Origin: JASEHD01 sp964471945
Lineage (GTDB): Bacteria; Bacteroidota; Ignavibacteria; UBA10030; SZUA-254
Direction of reading: 5' to 3'
DNA: 64,000 nt
Assembly: GCA_964471945.1 (NCBI GenBank)
Contig: CAYYIJ010000001.1
Span: 1-64,000 of the forward strand
Shown here: in pieces, positions 53,683-62,869 of the stretch
How positions within the stretch are numbered: the first letter of the stretch is position 1
Layout of the letters: each line of letters opens with the position of its first letter
The notes under the pieces: model-generated
What the model saw: only the letters and a program-made list of their open reading frames with translations
Database searches by the model: none
What the model was told of the DNA's origin: nothing
Program-made: the position numbers and the translations under genes

Positions 53683-54527
53683 TCAATTTAAAGGTATAGA
53701 AATCTTGTTGACCGCATTATGAAGCTCACTCGCTGCAAGATGAGAATAAACCTCAGTAACCTTCACACTGGAATGCCCAAGAAGCTTCTGCACCTCATAA
53801 ATGCTCACCCCATCCTGTACAAGCCAGCTTGCAAAAGTATGTCTCAAGCTGTGAAAGTGGAGTTTATCGTTTAATCCTGCAACGCTTACATACTCTTTAA
53901 ATTTATGAGTAACAAAACCCTCTTTGACCTTAACATCGCTAAGCGGTAGTGTTCGCCTTTTGCCCTGTTTTGTCTTAAACGTTGGATTGCTCTTAACCTG
54001 AATTAGCTTTCGCTGCAAATCAACATCCTGCCAGCGTAAGTTGATAATTTCTCCACGCCTCATTCCTGTCAATACTGCAAATATTACTATTTCCTTAAGC
54101 CAGTTTTCTTTGATAATCAAAATGAGTTTTTGAAAGTCTTCTTTGGTGAAAAATGCAGGAGGCAATTCAGGTGTGTGTACAAGCTGTACGTTGCTGAACG
54201 GATTGCTTTCAATATGCCGTGGAGTAATATCAGTGAGAAGGCAATCTCCTGCGACCGTGTGAAGGTGTCTCAATCCAATTACAAAAATATCTACTGTTGG
54301 CTTTGCATAGGTTGCCCTTGCGTAAGAAAGATACTCTTGTGTGAGTTGTGTAAGGGTTTTTGTTTTTGGCTTCGACTATCATAACGCCTTGAACTCTGTC
54401 AGCTTTTTCAGCGCTTCATACTTGAGAGAACATTTTGAGGATTTCCAGCGCTTCTTACCTTGTTCATCAGAATAACCAATATAATAAATGCTATTACGCT
54501 TCCAGAGGTAAAACTTTGGTGAGAGAA
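53683..54527 (-). pseudogene. Broken tyrosine recombinase (phage-type integrase)
   Basis: The C-terminal catalytic part reads from about 54273: 'LTGMRRGEIINLRWQDVDL' (Arg I), 'LHFHSLRHTFASWLV' (HxLR), 'LLGHSSVKVTEVYSHL' (HxxH-type His and Tyr nucleophile). Upstream in the same frame are two stop codons, TAG at 54376-54378 and TGA at 54379-54381, preceded by the usual integrase N-terminus 'FYLWKRNSIYYIGYSDEQGK'. Inside the catalytic half, blocks are missing between 'DITPRHI' and 'ESNPF' and between 'LPLSDV' and 'KVKEGFV'. The gene lies 13 bp from tRNA-Pro, as expected for a tRNA-integrating element, but is inactive. Confidence 0.82.
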
Positions 54528-54540
54528 CCTATCTTTTTAG

Positions 54541-54615
54541 TCGGAACGGCGGGATTTGAACCCGCGACCCCTTGCACCCCAAGCAAGTGCGCTAGCCGGG
54601 CTGCGCCACGTTCCG
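54541..54615 (-). tRNA. tRNA-Pro (GGG)
   Basis: A complete cloverleaf: acceptor stem CGGAACG/CGTTCCG, anticodon stem CTTGC/GCAAG with loop TTGGGGT (anticodon GGG), and T-arm GCGGGTTCAAATCCCGC. The discriminator is A and no CCA is encoded. It flanks the broken integrase, so it was probably the integration site of the neighbouring island. Confidence 0.95.
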
Positions 54616-54642
54616 TCTGGATTGCTGATATAAAAAAACTAC

Positions 54643-55053
54643 TCAGGTCAGCTTCACCAATAGTTCTTCAAGAAATCTTTTAATCTCAACCATATCATTC
54701 CTCAAACGATTCTCAGTCGTTTTTTGTTGTTGTGTCGGCGTTGAGGGTGCCGTTGTGGTTACACCTTCGTGTATCAACTCTAATTGTTCACCTGTTTCAC
54801 TATCGGGCATATAATCTTTGAGAACCTGTTTAGCTCCTTCAATCGTATACCGTTCTTCACGCAGTAATCTTTTTATGAACAAAATGAGTTTAATATCCTT
54901 GCTCGTATATATACGGTTACCCGCTCTATTTTTTGCAGGTCCAAGTTGCTCAAATTCCGATTCCCAGTACCGGAGTACATATTGTTCAAGGTCAGCAATT
55001 TTACTAACCTCACTGATTGAATAATACAGCTTCTTTATTCCTAATTGTTTCAT
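54643..55053 (-). CDS. MerR-family transcriptional regulator
   Basis: A 136-residue protein with a MerR winged-helix domain: 'YYSISEVSKIADLEQYVLRY', 'WESEFEQLGPAKNRAGNRIY' and 'DIKLILFIKRLLREERYTIE'. A Thr/Gln-rich linker and a short coiled coil follow. It has no obvious effector-binding domain and resembles the short MerR proteins common in Bacteroidota next to housekeeping genes. It is divergent from larB. Confidence 0.88.
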   Translation of the reverse strand: MKQLGIKKLYYSISEVSKIADLEQYVLRYWESEFEQLGPAKNRAGNRIYTSKDIKLILFIKRLLREERYTIEGAKQVLKDYMPDSETGEQLELIHEGVTTTAPSTPTQQQKTTENRLRNDMVEIKRFLEELLVKLT

Positions 55054-55204
55054 ATTAAATCCATTTGAGGATAAAATTTGATATTAATCATACCAAACAT
55101 ACGGAAATTCTCAATTAAAGGCAACATCCGTTCATTTGGAAATTCATGTAACCGTGTATCTAAATATTTTTTGCTTTAACGATATAAAACGATTATATTT
55201 GACC

Positions 55205-55954
55205 ATGACAAAGAAAGAACTCAGACAGCTATTACAACAATACAAGCGTGGTAAGCTTAGCGATCAACAAATAGTAGAGAAGATATCCTCACTAAAATTT
55301 GAATCACTTAGTTTTGCTACAATAGATCATCATCGTCAACTTAGACAGGGATTCCCGGAGGTTATTTTGTGTCAAGGTAAAACACCCGATCAAGTTGCTG
55401 AGATCGCCTCGAGGATTCATAAACGTTCACAGCCACTATTAGCAACTCGCGCAACACCTGATCATTATAAAGCGGTGAAAAAGGAAATCCGTCAGAGCCA
55501 TTACCATAAGTTTGCTCGTACAATTACAGCGAATGAACCAAAAAAGCAGTTACTGAACCGTGGAACAATTCTCGTAATCACGGCTGGAACATCCGACATT
55601 CCAGTGGCTGAGGAAGCTTTTATTACTTCTCAAATGCTCGGCAATCCAGTTGAAAGATTATATGATGTTGGAGTTGCTGGTATTCACCGCTTGCTATCCC
55701 AAAGCGAAAAACTTATGAAAGCAAGCGTAATAATTGTAGTTGCAGGAATGGAGGGTGCCCTTCCAAGTGTGGTTGGTGGTTTAGTGGATGTACCAGTTAT
55801 TGCTGTTCCAACTTCAATCGGTTATGGTGCAAGTTTTCAAGGTGTCGCAGCGTTGCTCGGGATGTTGAACACGTGTGCAAGCGGTGTTACTGTTGTGAAT
55901 ATTGATAATGGATTTGGGGCTGGGTTTGCAGCAAGTTTGATGAACAAAAGATAG
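55205..55954 (+). CDS. larB: Nickel-pincer cofactor biosynthesis protein LarB
   Basis: A 249-residue protein of the AIR-carboxylase-like LarB family. LarB carboxylates and hydrolyses nicotinic acid adenine dinucleotide in the synthesis of the nickel-pincer nucleotide of lactate racemase and related enzymes. Typical parts are 'RQGFPEVILCQGKTPDQV', 'VITAGTSDIPVAEEA', 'YDVGVAGIHRLL' and 'IDNGFGAGFAAS'. The start at 55205 gives the usual length; an upstream ATG at 55136 would add 23 atypical residues. larC and larE are not in the window. Confidence 0.9.
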   Translation: MTKKELRQLLQQYKRGKLSDQQIVEKISSLKFESLSFATIDHHRQLRQGFPEVILCQGKTPDQVAEIASRIHKRSQPLLATRATPDHYKAVKKEIRQSHYHKFARTITANEPKKQLLNRGTILVITAGTSDIPVAEEAFITSQMLGNPVERLYDVGVAGIHRLLSQSEKLMKASVIIVVAGMEGALPSVVGGLVDVPVIAVPTSIGYGASFQGVAALLGMLNTCASGVTVVNIDNGFGAGFAASLMNKR

Positions 55955-55987
55955 CCGAATTTAAATAAATAAATCGATAATTTAATT

Positions 55988-57127
55988 ATGCGTTTCTCTA
56001 CAAAAGCAATTCACGCAGGCCAGAGGCCTGATCCAACTACCGGGGCAGTAATGACACCGGTTTATTTAACTTCGACGTATGTTCAAAAAGAAATCGGAAA
56101 ACATAGCGGCTATGTTTATTCTCGTATTGCCAATCCGACACGGACTGCACTTGAGCAAAACATTGCCGCGCTGGAAAATGGGAAGCATGGTGTTGCATTC
56201 GGGTCTGGCATGGCAGCGATCGATGCAATCTTTCGATCGCTGAAACCATGCGACCATGTAATCGTTTCACACAATGTTTATGGCGGTACATACCGGATTG
56301 CAAAAAATATACTCGAAGATTTTCGGTTACAATTCGATTTCATCGACACAACAAATCTGAAATTGGTCGAACAGTCCATCCGTCAAGAAACAAGAATGAT
56401 TTTCGTTGAGAGTCCAACAAATCCAACGATGGAAATAACTGATCTAAGTGCCATTGCAAATATCGCAAAGCGATATCGCCTTATCTCCGTATGCGACAAC
56501 ACATTTGCAACACCTTACTTACAACAGCCGCTTGAATATGGAATCGACATCGTGGTTCATAGTCTTACTAAATATCTCAACGGTCACAGCGACATGCTCG
56601 GTGGGTTGGTTGTTACCGATGATGCTAAGATTGCAGAAATGTTGCGTTTTATCCAAAAATCTACCGGTGGAATATTGAGTTCTTTCGAAGCATGGCTTTG
56701 TTTGAGAGGAATTAAAACCTTACCTATTCGGATGGAACAACACAGTAAAAATGCAATGGCCATTGCACAGTGGCTCTCTAAGCAAAGGAAGATCAAGCGT
56801 GTTCTATATCCGGGGCTTCCTTCACATCCCCAGCATAAACTGGCTAAAAAGCAAATGAAAAAATTTGGCGGAATGATTTCTTTTGATTTAGGCAGCTTCA
56901 AAAAGACAAAGAAATTTTTGAAAAAAGTACAACTTTGTGCTCTCGCTGAAAGTTTGGGCGGCGTAGAGACTCTAATATCACATCCTGCAACAATGACACA
57001 TGCAGCGGTTCAAAAAGATCAAAGACAGAGGATTGGTATTACTGATGGACTAATACGTATATCAGTTGGCTTGGAAGATATCGATGATATAACCACGGAT
57101 ATTCAACGAGCTTTAAAAAACATTTAA
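55988..57127 (+). CDS. Trans-sulfuration PLP enzyme (cystathionine gamma-synthase/lyase family)
   Basis: A 379-residue Cys/Met-metabolism PLP enzyme. The N-terminal 'FSTKAIHAGQRPDPTTGAV', the 'NPTRTALEQNIAALENG' region and the PLP lysine in 'HSLTKYLNGHSDMLGG' are diagnostic. Synthase, gamma-lyase and beta-lyase cannot be distinguished reliably from sequence; the C-terminal 'LGGVETLISHPATMTHA' occurs in all. It lies 34 bp after larB. Confidence 0.9.
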   Translation: MRFSTKAIHAGQRPDPTTGAVMTPVYLTSTYVQKEIGKHSGYVYSRIANPTRTALEQNIAALENGKHGVAFGSGMAAIDAIFRSLKPCDHVIVSHNVYGGTYRIAKNILEDFRLQFDFIDTTNLKLVEQSIRQETRMIFVESPTNPTMEITDLSAIANIAKRYRLISVCDNTFATPYLQQPLEYGIDIVVHSLTKYLNGHSDMLGGLVVTDDAKIAEMLRFIQKSTGGILSSFEAWLCLRGIKTLPIRMEQHSKNAMAIAQWLSKQRKIKRVLYPGLPSHPQHKLAKKQMKKFGGMISFDLGSFKKTKKFLKKVQLCALAESLGGVETLISHPATMTHAAVQKDQRQRIGITDGLIRISVGLEDIDDITTDIQRALKNI

Positions 57128-57252
57128 TTTGGTTGCTAATAACATTTATTTTATTTAAATTATATCCAGCTTATTAATAATCATCTTTTCTTGCGTTTAT
57201 CATACAGGTGAAATATCGGAGCACTTTATCTTTCTTGGAGTAAAATTGTAAT

Positions 57253-57723
57253 ATGAAGATTAGTGATATTCTCGACGAAAAATTAGTCGTCAGCAACCTC
57301 CCGGGAAGCTCGAAAGAGGACGTAATCGATGGGTTGGTTGAAATCGTTGGTCAATCACCGAAAGTTTTAAATATTGATAAGGTTCGCACCGCTATATTTG
57401 AAAGAGAGAAAATCATGTCAACTGGCGTGGGCAATGGATTTGCCATTCCTCATGGAAAAACCGATGCAGTTACTGACATCGTTGCAGCTTTCGGTATCAC
57501 AGCAGAACCGATCCAATATCAGTCACTCGATGAAAAACCTGTGCGTCTTATTTTTCTTCTAGTGGGCAAGGACAATCTTGTCGGTCCACATATTAAACTC
57601 CTCAGTCGTATTTCAAGACTAATGAACAAAGAGGAATTTCGTAATAAACTATTGGAAACCACTACACCGCAAGAAATTATCGCAACATTCAAACAAGAGG
57701 AAGCGAATTATTCCGAGATGTAA
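57253..57723 (+). CDS. PTS EIIA-type (PtsN-like) protein
   Basis: A 156-residue EIIA domain of the fructose/nitrogen type. The phosphoryl-accepting histidine is H67 in 'GVGNGFAIPHGKTDAV'. No EIIB, EIIC or HPr gene is nearby, so a regulatory PtsN-like role is more likely than sugar uptake. The C-terminus 'TTPQEIIATFKQEE' is typical. Confidence 0.88.
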   Translation: MKISDILDEKLVVSNLPGSSKEDVIDGLVEIVGQSPKVLNIDKVRTAIFEREKIMSTGVGNGFAIPHGKTDAVTDIVAAFGITAEPIQYQSLDEKPVRLIFLLVGKDNLVGPHIKLLSRISRLMNKEEFRNKLLETTTPQEIIATFKQEEANYSEM

Positions 57724-57787
57724 CATTTTGGTGTAATCTATCATCTTCCTTACCACAATATGTCATCCAATTTATTTTGAAGCTATT

Positions 57788-59074
57788 TTGAAGTTCAAAT
57801 CAATCAAAGGTACACAGGATGTACTCCCCGATGATAGTTATCGTTGGCAGTTTGTTGAACAGAAAATCCGCTCGGTAATGCATAGGTTCAACTACCGTGA
57901 AATTCGTACTCCAGTGTTCGAAGAAACAGCCTTATTTGCACGCGGTATTGGTGAATTAACAGATATCGTTAAGAAAGAAATGTACACTTTTCAGGATAGA
58001 GGTGGAACTATGCTGACATTGAAACCTGAAATGACCGCAGCGGTTATGCGTTCCTATCTCCAACATAACATGGGTGAACGAAAACCATTAATTAAAGTAT
58101 ATTATATCGCACCGATGTTCCGCCAGGAAAGACCGCAAGCCGGACGCCTTAGGCAATTTCACCAATTTGGTGCCGAAGCTATTGGCGGAAGCAATCCTTT
58201 TGTCGATGCCGAAATTATAGCATTGTCTGCCGAAGTTTACCGGGTACTCGAGGTAAAAAACTTTCAGATTAAAATTAACTCGGTCGGTTGTTTAAATTGC
58301 CGCCCGATTTATAAAGAAATTCTGAAGAAAAATCTACATAGTGTTTTTGAGCACTTATCAGAAGATAGCAAGCGGCGATTCGAGCAAAATCCGTTACGAA
58401 TACTTGACTCGAAAGATGAAAATGATCAGAAGCTTACTAAGAATGTTCCATTGATCAAGGATTATTTATGCAAAGAATGTTCAGCACATTTCATCGAACT
58501 TCAATCAACTTTAAGATCATTGAATATTGAATTTGAAATCGATGGCAGAATTGTTCGGGGTTTAGATTATTACACTAAAACAGCATTCGAAATCATCAGT
58601 AAAGACTTGGGATCACAGGATGCATTGGTTGGTGGTGGTCGATACGATCTTTTATTAAAAGAACTTGGTGGCAAACCAACACCATCTGTCGGATTTGCGG
58701 CTGGTGTAGAACGTCTTCTGCTAACGATGGAGAAACAGCAATTATTTGCCGGAGTAAATAACAAGCCGAAGGTTTTTATTGCTGCGGTTGATGAAGAGGG
58801 AAGAAGATACGCAATGGTACAGGCGATCATGTTGCGACGCAATAACATTCCGTGCGAAGTCGATTTGCTTGGGCGAAGCCTAAAATCACAAATGCGAGAA
58901 GCAGACCGGCAAGAGGTAGAATTTGTTATTATCATCGGCGGTCATGAGCTTGAAAAAGAGATTGTCATTATTAAGAATATGAAAAATGGAATACAAACAA
59001 ACCTTGCGGCGAAGGATTTAATTGGCTATTTTCAAGAAACGGAGGAAAAAATTGAAACGGGGGGAATCCGTTAA
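57788..59074 (+). CDS. hisS: Histidyl-tRNA synthetase
   Basis: A 428-residue class II synthetase. 'IKGTQDVLPDDSYRWQF' at the N-terminus, motif 2 'IAPMFRQERPQAGRLRQF', the histidine-A motif 'GRIVRGLDYYTKTAFEI' and 'GVERLLL' of motif 3 are present, with an anticodon-binding domain at the C-terminus. The start is TTG at 57788. Its end overlaps the next gene by 23 bases. Confidence 0.97.
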   Translation: MKFKSIKGTQDVLPDDSYRWQFVEQKIRSVMHRFNYREIRTPVFEETALFARGIGELTDIVKKEMYTFQDRGGTMLTLKPEMTAAVMRSYLQHNMGERKPLIKVYYIAPMFRQERPQAGRLRQFHQFGAEAIGGSNPFVDAEIIALSAEVYRVLEVKNFQIKINSVGCLNCRPIYKEILKKNLHSVFEHLSEDSKRRFEQNPLRILDSKDENDQKLTKNVPLIKDYLCKECSAHFIELQSTLRSLNIEFEIDGRIVRGLDYYTKTAFEIISKDLGSQDALVGGGRYDLLLKELGGKPTPSVGFAAGVERLLLTMEKQQLFAGVNNKPKVFIAAVDEEGRRYAMVQAIMLRRNNIPCEVDLLGRSLKSQMREADRQEVEFVIIIGGHELEKEIVIIKNMKNGIQTNLAAKDLIGYFQETEEKIETGGIR

Positions 59075-59459
59075 ACCAATAATTGCAGTTGAGTACTACT
59101 TACTTATAACACCAAAGTATAAGGAACGTGATAAAAAAGTGGTAACTTATTTCACACTAAGGACTGTACCAGAGTTTACATATTTTAGATATGAGATTAT
59201 TGTTAAACCCGTTATTCAGGATCGTACAATACGATTCGACATTCATGGGTTACGAGCACCACTAGTTACAATCCCAAACATGGGTCCGGCTACATTTACC
59301 GCTGAATTTGAAAATTTATCTGGTGATTACACACTGATTGTTTCTAAGCATGGTAAAAAGGTAAATAGATTTTTACTGAAAATAAAAAAAAATAAGATCA
59401 TCGTAGAAAAAAGTCCGGAGAATAAATTTATTGAGATCGTCACGGACGAGACAAAATAG
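59052..59459 (+). CDS. Small conserved-looking protein overlapping hisS
   Basis: A protein of about 135 residues starting at TTG 59052, which is preceded by GGAGG at a good distance; an upstream in-frame start at 59022 lies deeper within hisS. It contains mixed beta-strand-like segments ('YYLLITPKYKERDKKVVTYF', 'FRYEIIVKPVIQDRTIRFDI') and a basic C-terminus. No family was recognised. It is probably translated from the hisS-lgt transcript. Confidence 0.65.
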   Translation: MKRGESVKPIIAVEYYLLITPKYKERDKKVVTYFTLRTVPEFTYFRYEIIVKPVIQDRTIRFDIHGLRAPLVTIPNMGPATFTAEFENLSGDYTLIVSKHGKKVNRFLLKIKKNKIIVEKSPENKFIEIVTDETK

Positions 59460-59495
59460 TGAGTAAATCTTTTATGATTAATTATATTATGTATT

Positions 59496-60326
59496 ATGTG
59501 CCCCGAATTATTTAAAATAGGACCATTCACTGTTCACAGCTTCGGCTTGATGATGGCAATCAGTTTCATTGTCGCCAGTTGGATTTTAACAAAGGAATTA
59601 GTGCGTAAAGATTATCAACCGAATTTAGGTAGTACGATAACACTCCTCTCTGTAATTTTTGGAATTATAGGTTCCAAACTGCTTTTTCTCATCGAAGATT
59701 GGGATAATTTTATTCTAAATCCGTTGGGAGAAGCTTTTTCGCCTGGGGGTTTAACCTGGTATGGTGGTTTTATCCTTGCAACTTTCATAATTTGGCTATA
59801 CGTGAGGAGGAAGAAAATTTCTTTTCTAAAAATATGTGACGCGGCGGCTCCCGCCTTGATGATAGGTTACGGTATTGCCCGAATTGGTTGTCACTTTGCG
59901 GGTGATGGGTGTTATGGCATGCCAACCAATTTAGCGTGGGGGGCGGTGTATTCAGGCGGAACGTATCCTCCCTCGATCGCATTTCGTGAATTTCCGGAAA
60001 TTGCGCAAAAATATGGAGTTGACGGAATTATTCTGAATAATATAACTGTTCATCCCACACCCATTTATGAATTCTTTACATCAATAATTATGTTCTTAAT
60101 ATTGTGGAGACTCCGAAAAAAGAATTTTACTGATGGAACTATTTTTATGTTTTATCTTATTTTATCTGGGATTAGCCGCTTCTTGGTGGAGTTTATTAGA
60201 TTGAACCCACGTTTACTTTTCGGACTCTCTGAGGCGCAGTTGATCTCAATCGTTTTAATCATTGTTGGGATTGTTGGTACAATAATTTTAATAAAACCCA
60301 AACAACATATGAAAATGTCAATATAA
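59496..60326 (+). CDS. lgt: Prolipoprotein diacylglyceryl transferase
   Basis: A 276-residue membrane enzyme that transfers diacylglycerol to the lipobox cysteine of prolipoproteins. The signature region 'GIARIGCHFAGDGCYG' (compare GRxGNFxNGExxG) and the C-terminal 'SRFLVEFIRLNPRLLFGLSE' are present, with about seven hydrophobic segments. It serves the lipoproteins seen elsewhere in the window. Confidence 0.94.
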   Translation: MCPELFKIGPFTVHSFGLMMAISFIVASWILTKELVRKDYQPNLGSTITLLSVIFGIIGSKLLFLIEDWDNFILNPLGEAFSPGGLTWYGGFILATFIIWLYVRRKKISFLKICDAAAPALMIGYGIARIGCHFAGDGCYGMPTNLAWGAVYSGGTYPPSIAFREFPEIAQKYGVDGIILNNITVHPTPIYEFFTSIIMFLILWRLRKKNFTDGTIFMFYLILSGISRFLVEFIRLNPRLLFGLSEAQLISIVLIIVGIVGTIILIKPKQHMKMSI

Positions 60327-60333
60327 TTATTAA

Positions 60334-61254
60334 GTGAAATTTATGAATTCTGAAATAAAAAATACTTACAATTCGTATTATGACCGACAACGTACCCGTC
60401 CTTCACCATTGCGTGTTGTTCATGACCGTAAACCCACTGCAAATATCATTGCAGGTCGCAATCCAGTAATCGAAGCTTTACGGGCGGGAACGATAATCGA
60501 AAAAATTGTTATTCTTGCTGGTGTCAAAGGATCTTCTATAGAAAAAATTAAACAATTGGCAAAAAATAACCGGATAAATTTTGTTGAAGTCGGTAAAATT
60601 AAATTCCGTGAACTGGTTAGTGACACTACAACTCAAGGAGTCGTAGCAATTGTTGGCACAAAAAAATATGTTGAAATTTCAGATATCCTGAAAATAGCTG
60701 AGAAGCGTAACGAAAACCCATTTATTTTATTATTGGATGAGATCGAAGATCCACAGAACTTAGGGGCACTAATTCGAACAGCAGAATGTGCTGGTGTGCA
60801 TGGCGTTGCCATCTCGAAACACCATGCAGCTTCGGTAAACCAAACTGTTGCAAGAACCTCGGCGGGGGCAAGTGAACATTTACCAGTTGCTAAAGTAACT
60901 AATATAGTGAATACAATAGATGAATTGAAGAAAAAAGGTGTTTGGGTGGTTGGAACTGATTCGAAGGCGGACAAACTTTATACCGAGATTGATTACACCG
61001 GACCGATTGCCGTTGTTGTTGGGAGCGAGGGGAAAGGAATCCGTACTTTGGTAAAAGAAAAATGTGACTTTATGGTAAAAATCCCAATACGCGGTAAAAT
61101 TCCCTCTCTGAACGCTTCTGTTGCCGGCGGTCTTTTGATGTATGAAGTTGTAAGGAAACAAGAAATGAAGGATAGTCAGGATACAATTTTAATTCCAGAC
61201 AATAATGAACTATCATCCGATGAAGGGAACAACTCTGATTCTGAGAATATCTAA
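60334..61254 (+). CDS. rlmB: 23S rRNA (guanosine-2'-O-)-methyltransferase RlmB-like (SpoU family)
   Basis: A 306-residue SpoU/TrmH-family enzyme. An N-terminal substrate-binding domain ('IIAGRNPVIEALRAGTIIEK') is followed by the knotted catalytic domain with 'LLLDEIEDPQNLGALIRTAE', 'VVVGSEGKGIRTLVKEKC' and 'IPIRGKIPSLNASVAGGLL', the three SpoU motifs. An acidic Asp/Ser/Asn-rich tail of about 30 residues is added. rlmB is the likeliest assignment, but another tRNA/rRNA target is possible. Confidence 0.88.
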   Translation: MKFMNSEIKNTYNSYYDRQRTRPSPLRVVHDRKPTANIIAGRNPVIEALRAGTIIEKIVILAGVKGSSIEKIKQLAKNNRINFVEVGKIKFRELVSDTTTQGVVAIVGTKKYVEISDILKIAEKRNENPFILLLDEIEDPQNLGALIRTAECAGVHGVAISKHHAASVNQTVARTSAGASEHLPVAKVTNIVNTIDELKKKGVWVVGTDSKADKLYTEIDYTGPIAVVVGSEGKGIRTLVKEKCDFMVKIPIRGKIPSLNASVAGGLLMYEVVRKQEMKDSQDTILIPDNNELSSDEGNNSDSENI

Positions 61255-61330
61255 TTTTTTATTTTTTATATATTTTTTTTAGTATTTTGTTGTGTTAAAA
61301 TCGTCCAGAAAATTTATAGGTTACGGATAA

Positions 61331-61948
61331 TTGCAATTCATTGTTAGCTTCGTAATAGGTTATGTAATCGGTTCTTTTCCGACTGCATATCTAATTGTTA
61401 GACATCAAGCTCACCTCGATATTCGTTTGGCTGGAAGTGGTAATGTCGGAGCAAGAAATGTATATGAGGTTACAAGCTCGAAATTACTGGGACTAATAGT
61501 ACTTCTAATAGATTTGTTAAAAGGTGGAGCGTCAATATTTTTAACGTACCTAATTTATGGTTGTCATTATTGGATTTTAGGAGTTGCCGGAATTGGCTCG
61601 GTTCTCGGACACAATTATTCTCCCTGGTTGCAATTTAAAGGTGGCCGCGGACTTTCCACAACTGCAGGTGTGATGCTATTACTCGGTTGGATTTATATTG
61701 TAATATGGTTGCTGATTTACTTTACAACAAATCGATTAAGCAAAAATATTCATCTTTCAAGCATTATCGCAACCATTGTCAGCCCCATTTTAATCCTTTT
61801 GACTGTGGAACCTTTGAGAGCATCAATTATGTTTTCTCAAATTGAGATTATGGATTTATTCCTTTTATGTTTGATACTCAGCTCTTTAATATTATTAGCA
61901 CATATTGAGCCACTGAAAGAACTTATTCGAAAACGAAATGAAAAATAA
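61331..61948 (+). CDS. plsY: Glycerol-3-phosphate acyltransferase PlsY
   Basis: A 205-residue membrane protein using acyl-phosphate to acylate glycerol-3-phosphate, the first step of phospholipid synthesis. The PlsY motifs 'GSFPTAYLIVR', 'GSGNVGARNVYE' and 'GHNYSPWLQFKGGRGLSTTAG' are present. The start is TTG at 61331. Its stop lies inside the next gene (11-bp overlap). Confidence 0.95.
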   Translation: MQFIVSFVIGYVIGSFPTAYLIVRHQAHLDIRLAGSGNVGARNVYEVTSSKLLGLIVLLIDLLKGGASIFLTYLIYGCHYWILGVAGIGSVLGHNYSPWLQFKGGRGLSTTAGVMLLLGWIYIVIWLLIYFTTNRLSKNIHLSSIIATIVSPILILLTVEPLRASIMFSQIEIMDLFLLCLILSSLILLAHIEPLKELIRKRNEK

Positions 61949-62810
61949 ACTTGATAATCTAGAATTAAAAGATATGTCGCGTCAGATACGGCGTGATGTA
62001 ATCAAAATGTTGATGATATCTAAGTCAGGTCACTCTGGAGGACCACTTGGCTTGGCTGAAGTATTTGCAAGTTTCTACTTCAATATCCTGAATATTGATC
62101 CACAAAACCCCAAATGGGAAGATAGAGATTATTTCTTTTTGTCGGCTGGTCATCTTTGTCCAGCGTGGTATGCAACGCTTGCACGAAGAGGATATTTTCC
62201 ATTGAGCGAATTAACAACTCTTCGAAAAATAAATACCAGATTGCAAGGACATCCCGCTCCTGCTCATACTCATGGTGTACCGGGAATTGAAATTGCTTCC
62301 GGCGCACTCGGACAAGGTTTATCTGTTGCAGTCGGTTGCGCTCTTGGTGTACGACTTGATAAAAAAACAAACAGAGTTTATGTCTTGCTTGGTGATGGCG
62401 AGCTTGATGAAGGACAAATCTGGGAAGCAGCCATGACCGCAGGTCATCATAAAGTAGATAATCTCATTGCGATAGTTGATAGGAATGATTGTCAGATTGA
62501 TGGACGTACGATGAATGTTATGAATCTTGAACCGCTTGTCGAGAAGTGGAAAGCATTTAACTGGCATGTCCTAGAATGTAATGGAAATGATGTTAATGAA
62601 TTTGTCGGGACAGTCAAACTTGCTCAAGAGTTAAGAGGGAAACCAACAGTTATTATAACACGTACATTTATGGGTAACGGAGTTTCGTTCATGCACGATG
62701 ATTACAAATGGCATGGTGTGCCACCCAATGAAGAACAAGGCAAGCGAGCATTATCTGAATTACCTCTGACAAAGTTTGGAGATTTTGTAACATTTGATTG
62801 GGAGAATTAA
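61938..62810 (+). CDS. Transketolase, N-terminal (ThDP-binding) subunit
   Basis: A 290-residue split transketolase half. It contains 'SKSGHSGGPLGLAEVFA', 'FFLSAGHLCPAWYATLARRG' and the thiamine-diphosphate motif 'LLGDGELDEGQIWEAAMTAG' through 'IVDRNDCQIDG'. It carries the pyrophosphate-binding domain; the C-terminal half is encoded at 63340. Normally the two halves are adjacent, but here two small genes lie between them. Confidence 0.95.
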   Translation: MKNKLDNLELKDMSRQIRRDVIKMLMISKSGHSGGPLGLAEVFASFYFNILNIDPQNPKWEDRDYFFLSAGHLCPAWYATLARRGYFPLSELTTLRKINTRLQGHPAPAHTHGVPGIEIASGALGQGLSVAVGCALGVRLDKKTNRVYVLLGDGELDEGQIWEAAMTAGHHKVDNLIAIVDRNDCQIDGRTMNVMNLEPLVEKWKAFNWHVLECNGNDVNEFVGTVKLAQELRGKPTVIITRTFMGNGVSFMHDDYKWHGVPPNEEQGKRALSELPLTKFGDFVTFDWEN

Positions 62811-62869
62811 ATTGGAATGATGGATTAATGGAATGTTGAACTAGGAATATTTAAATATCGGTTTAAAAT

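Noticed and set aside
54435..54683. An 82-codon ORF on the plus strand containing 'GTAGFEPATPCTPSK'
   Set aside because: This peptide is the well-known false translation across the complement of a tRNA gene; the tRNA-Pro explains it.
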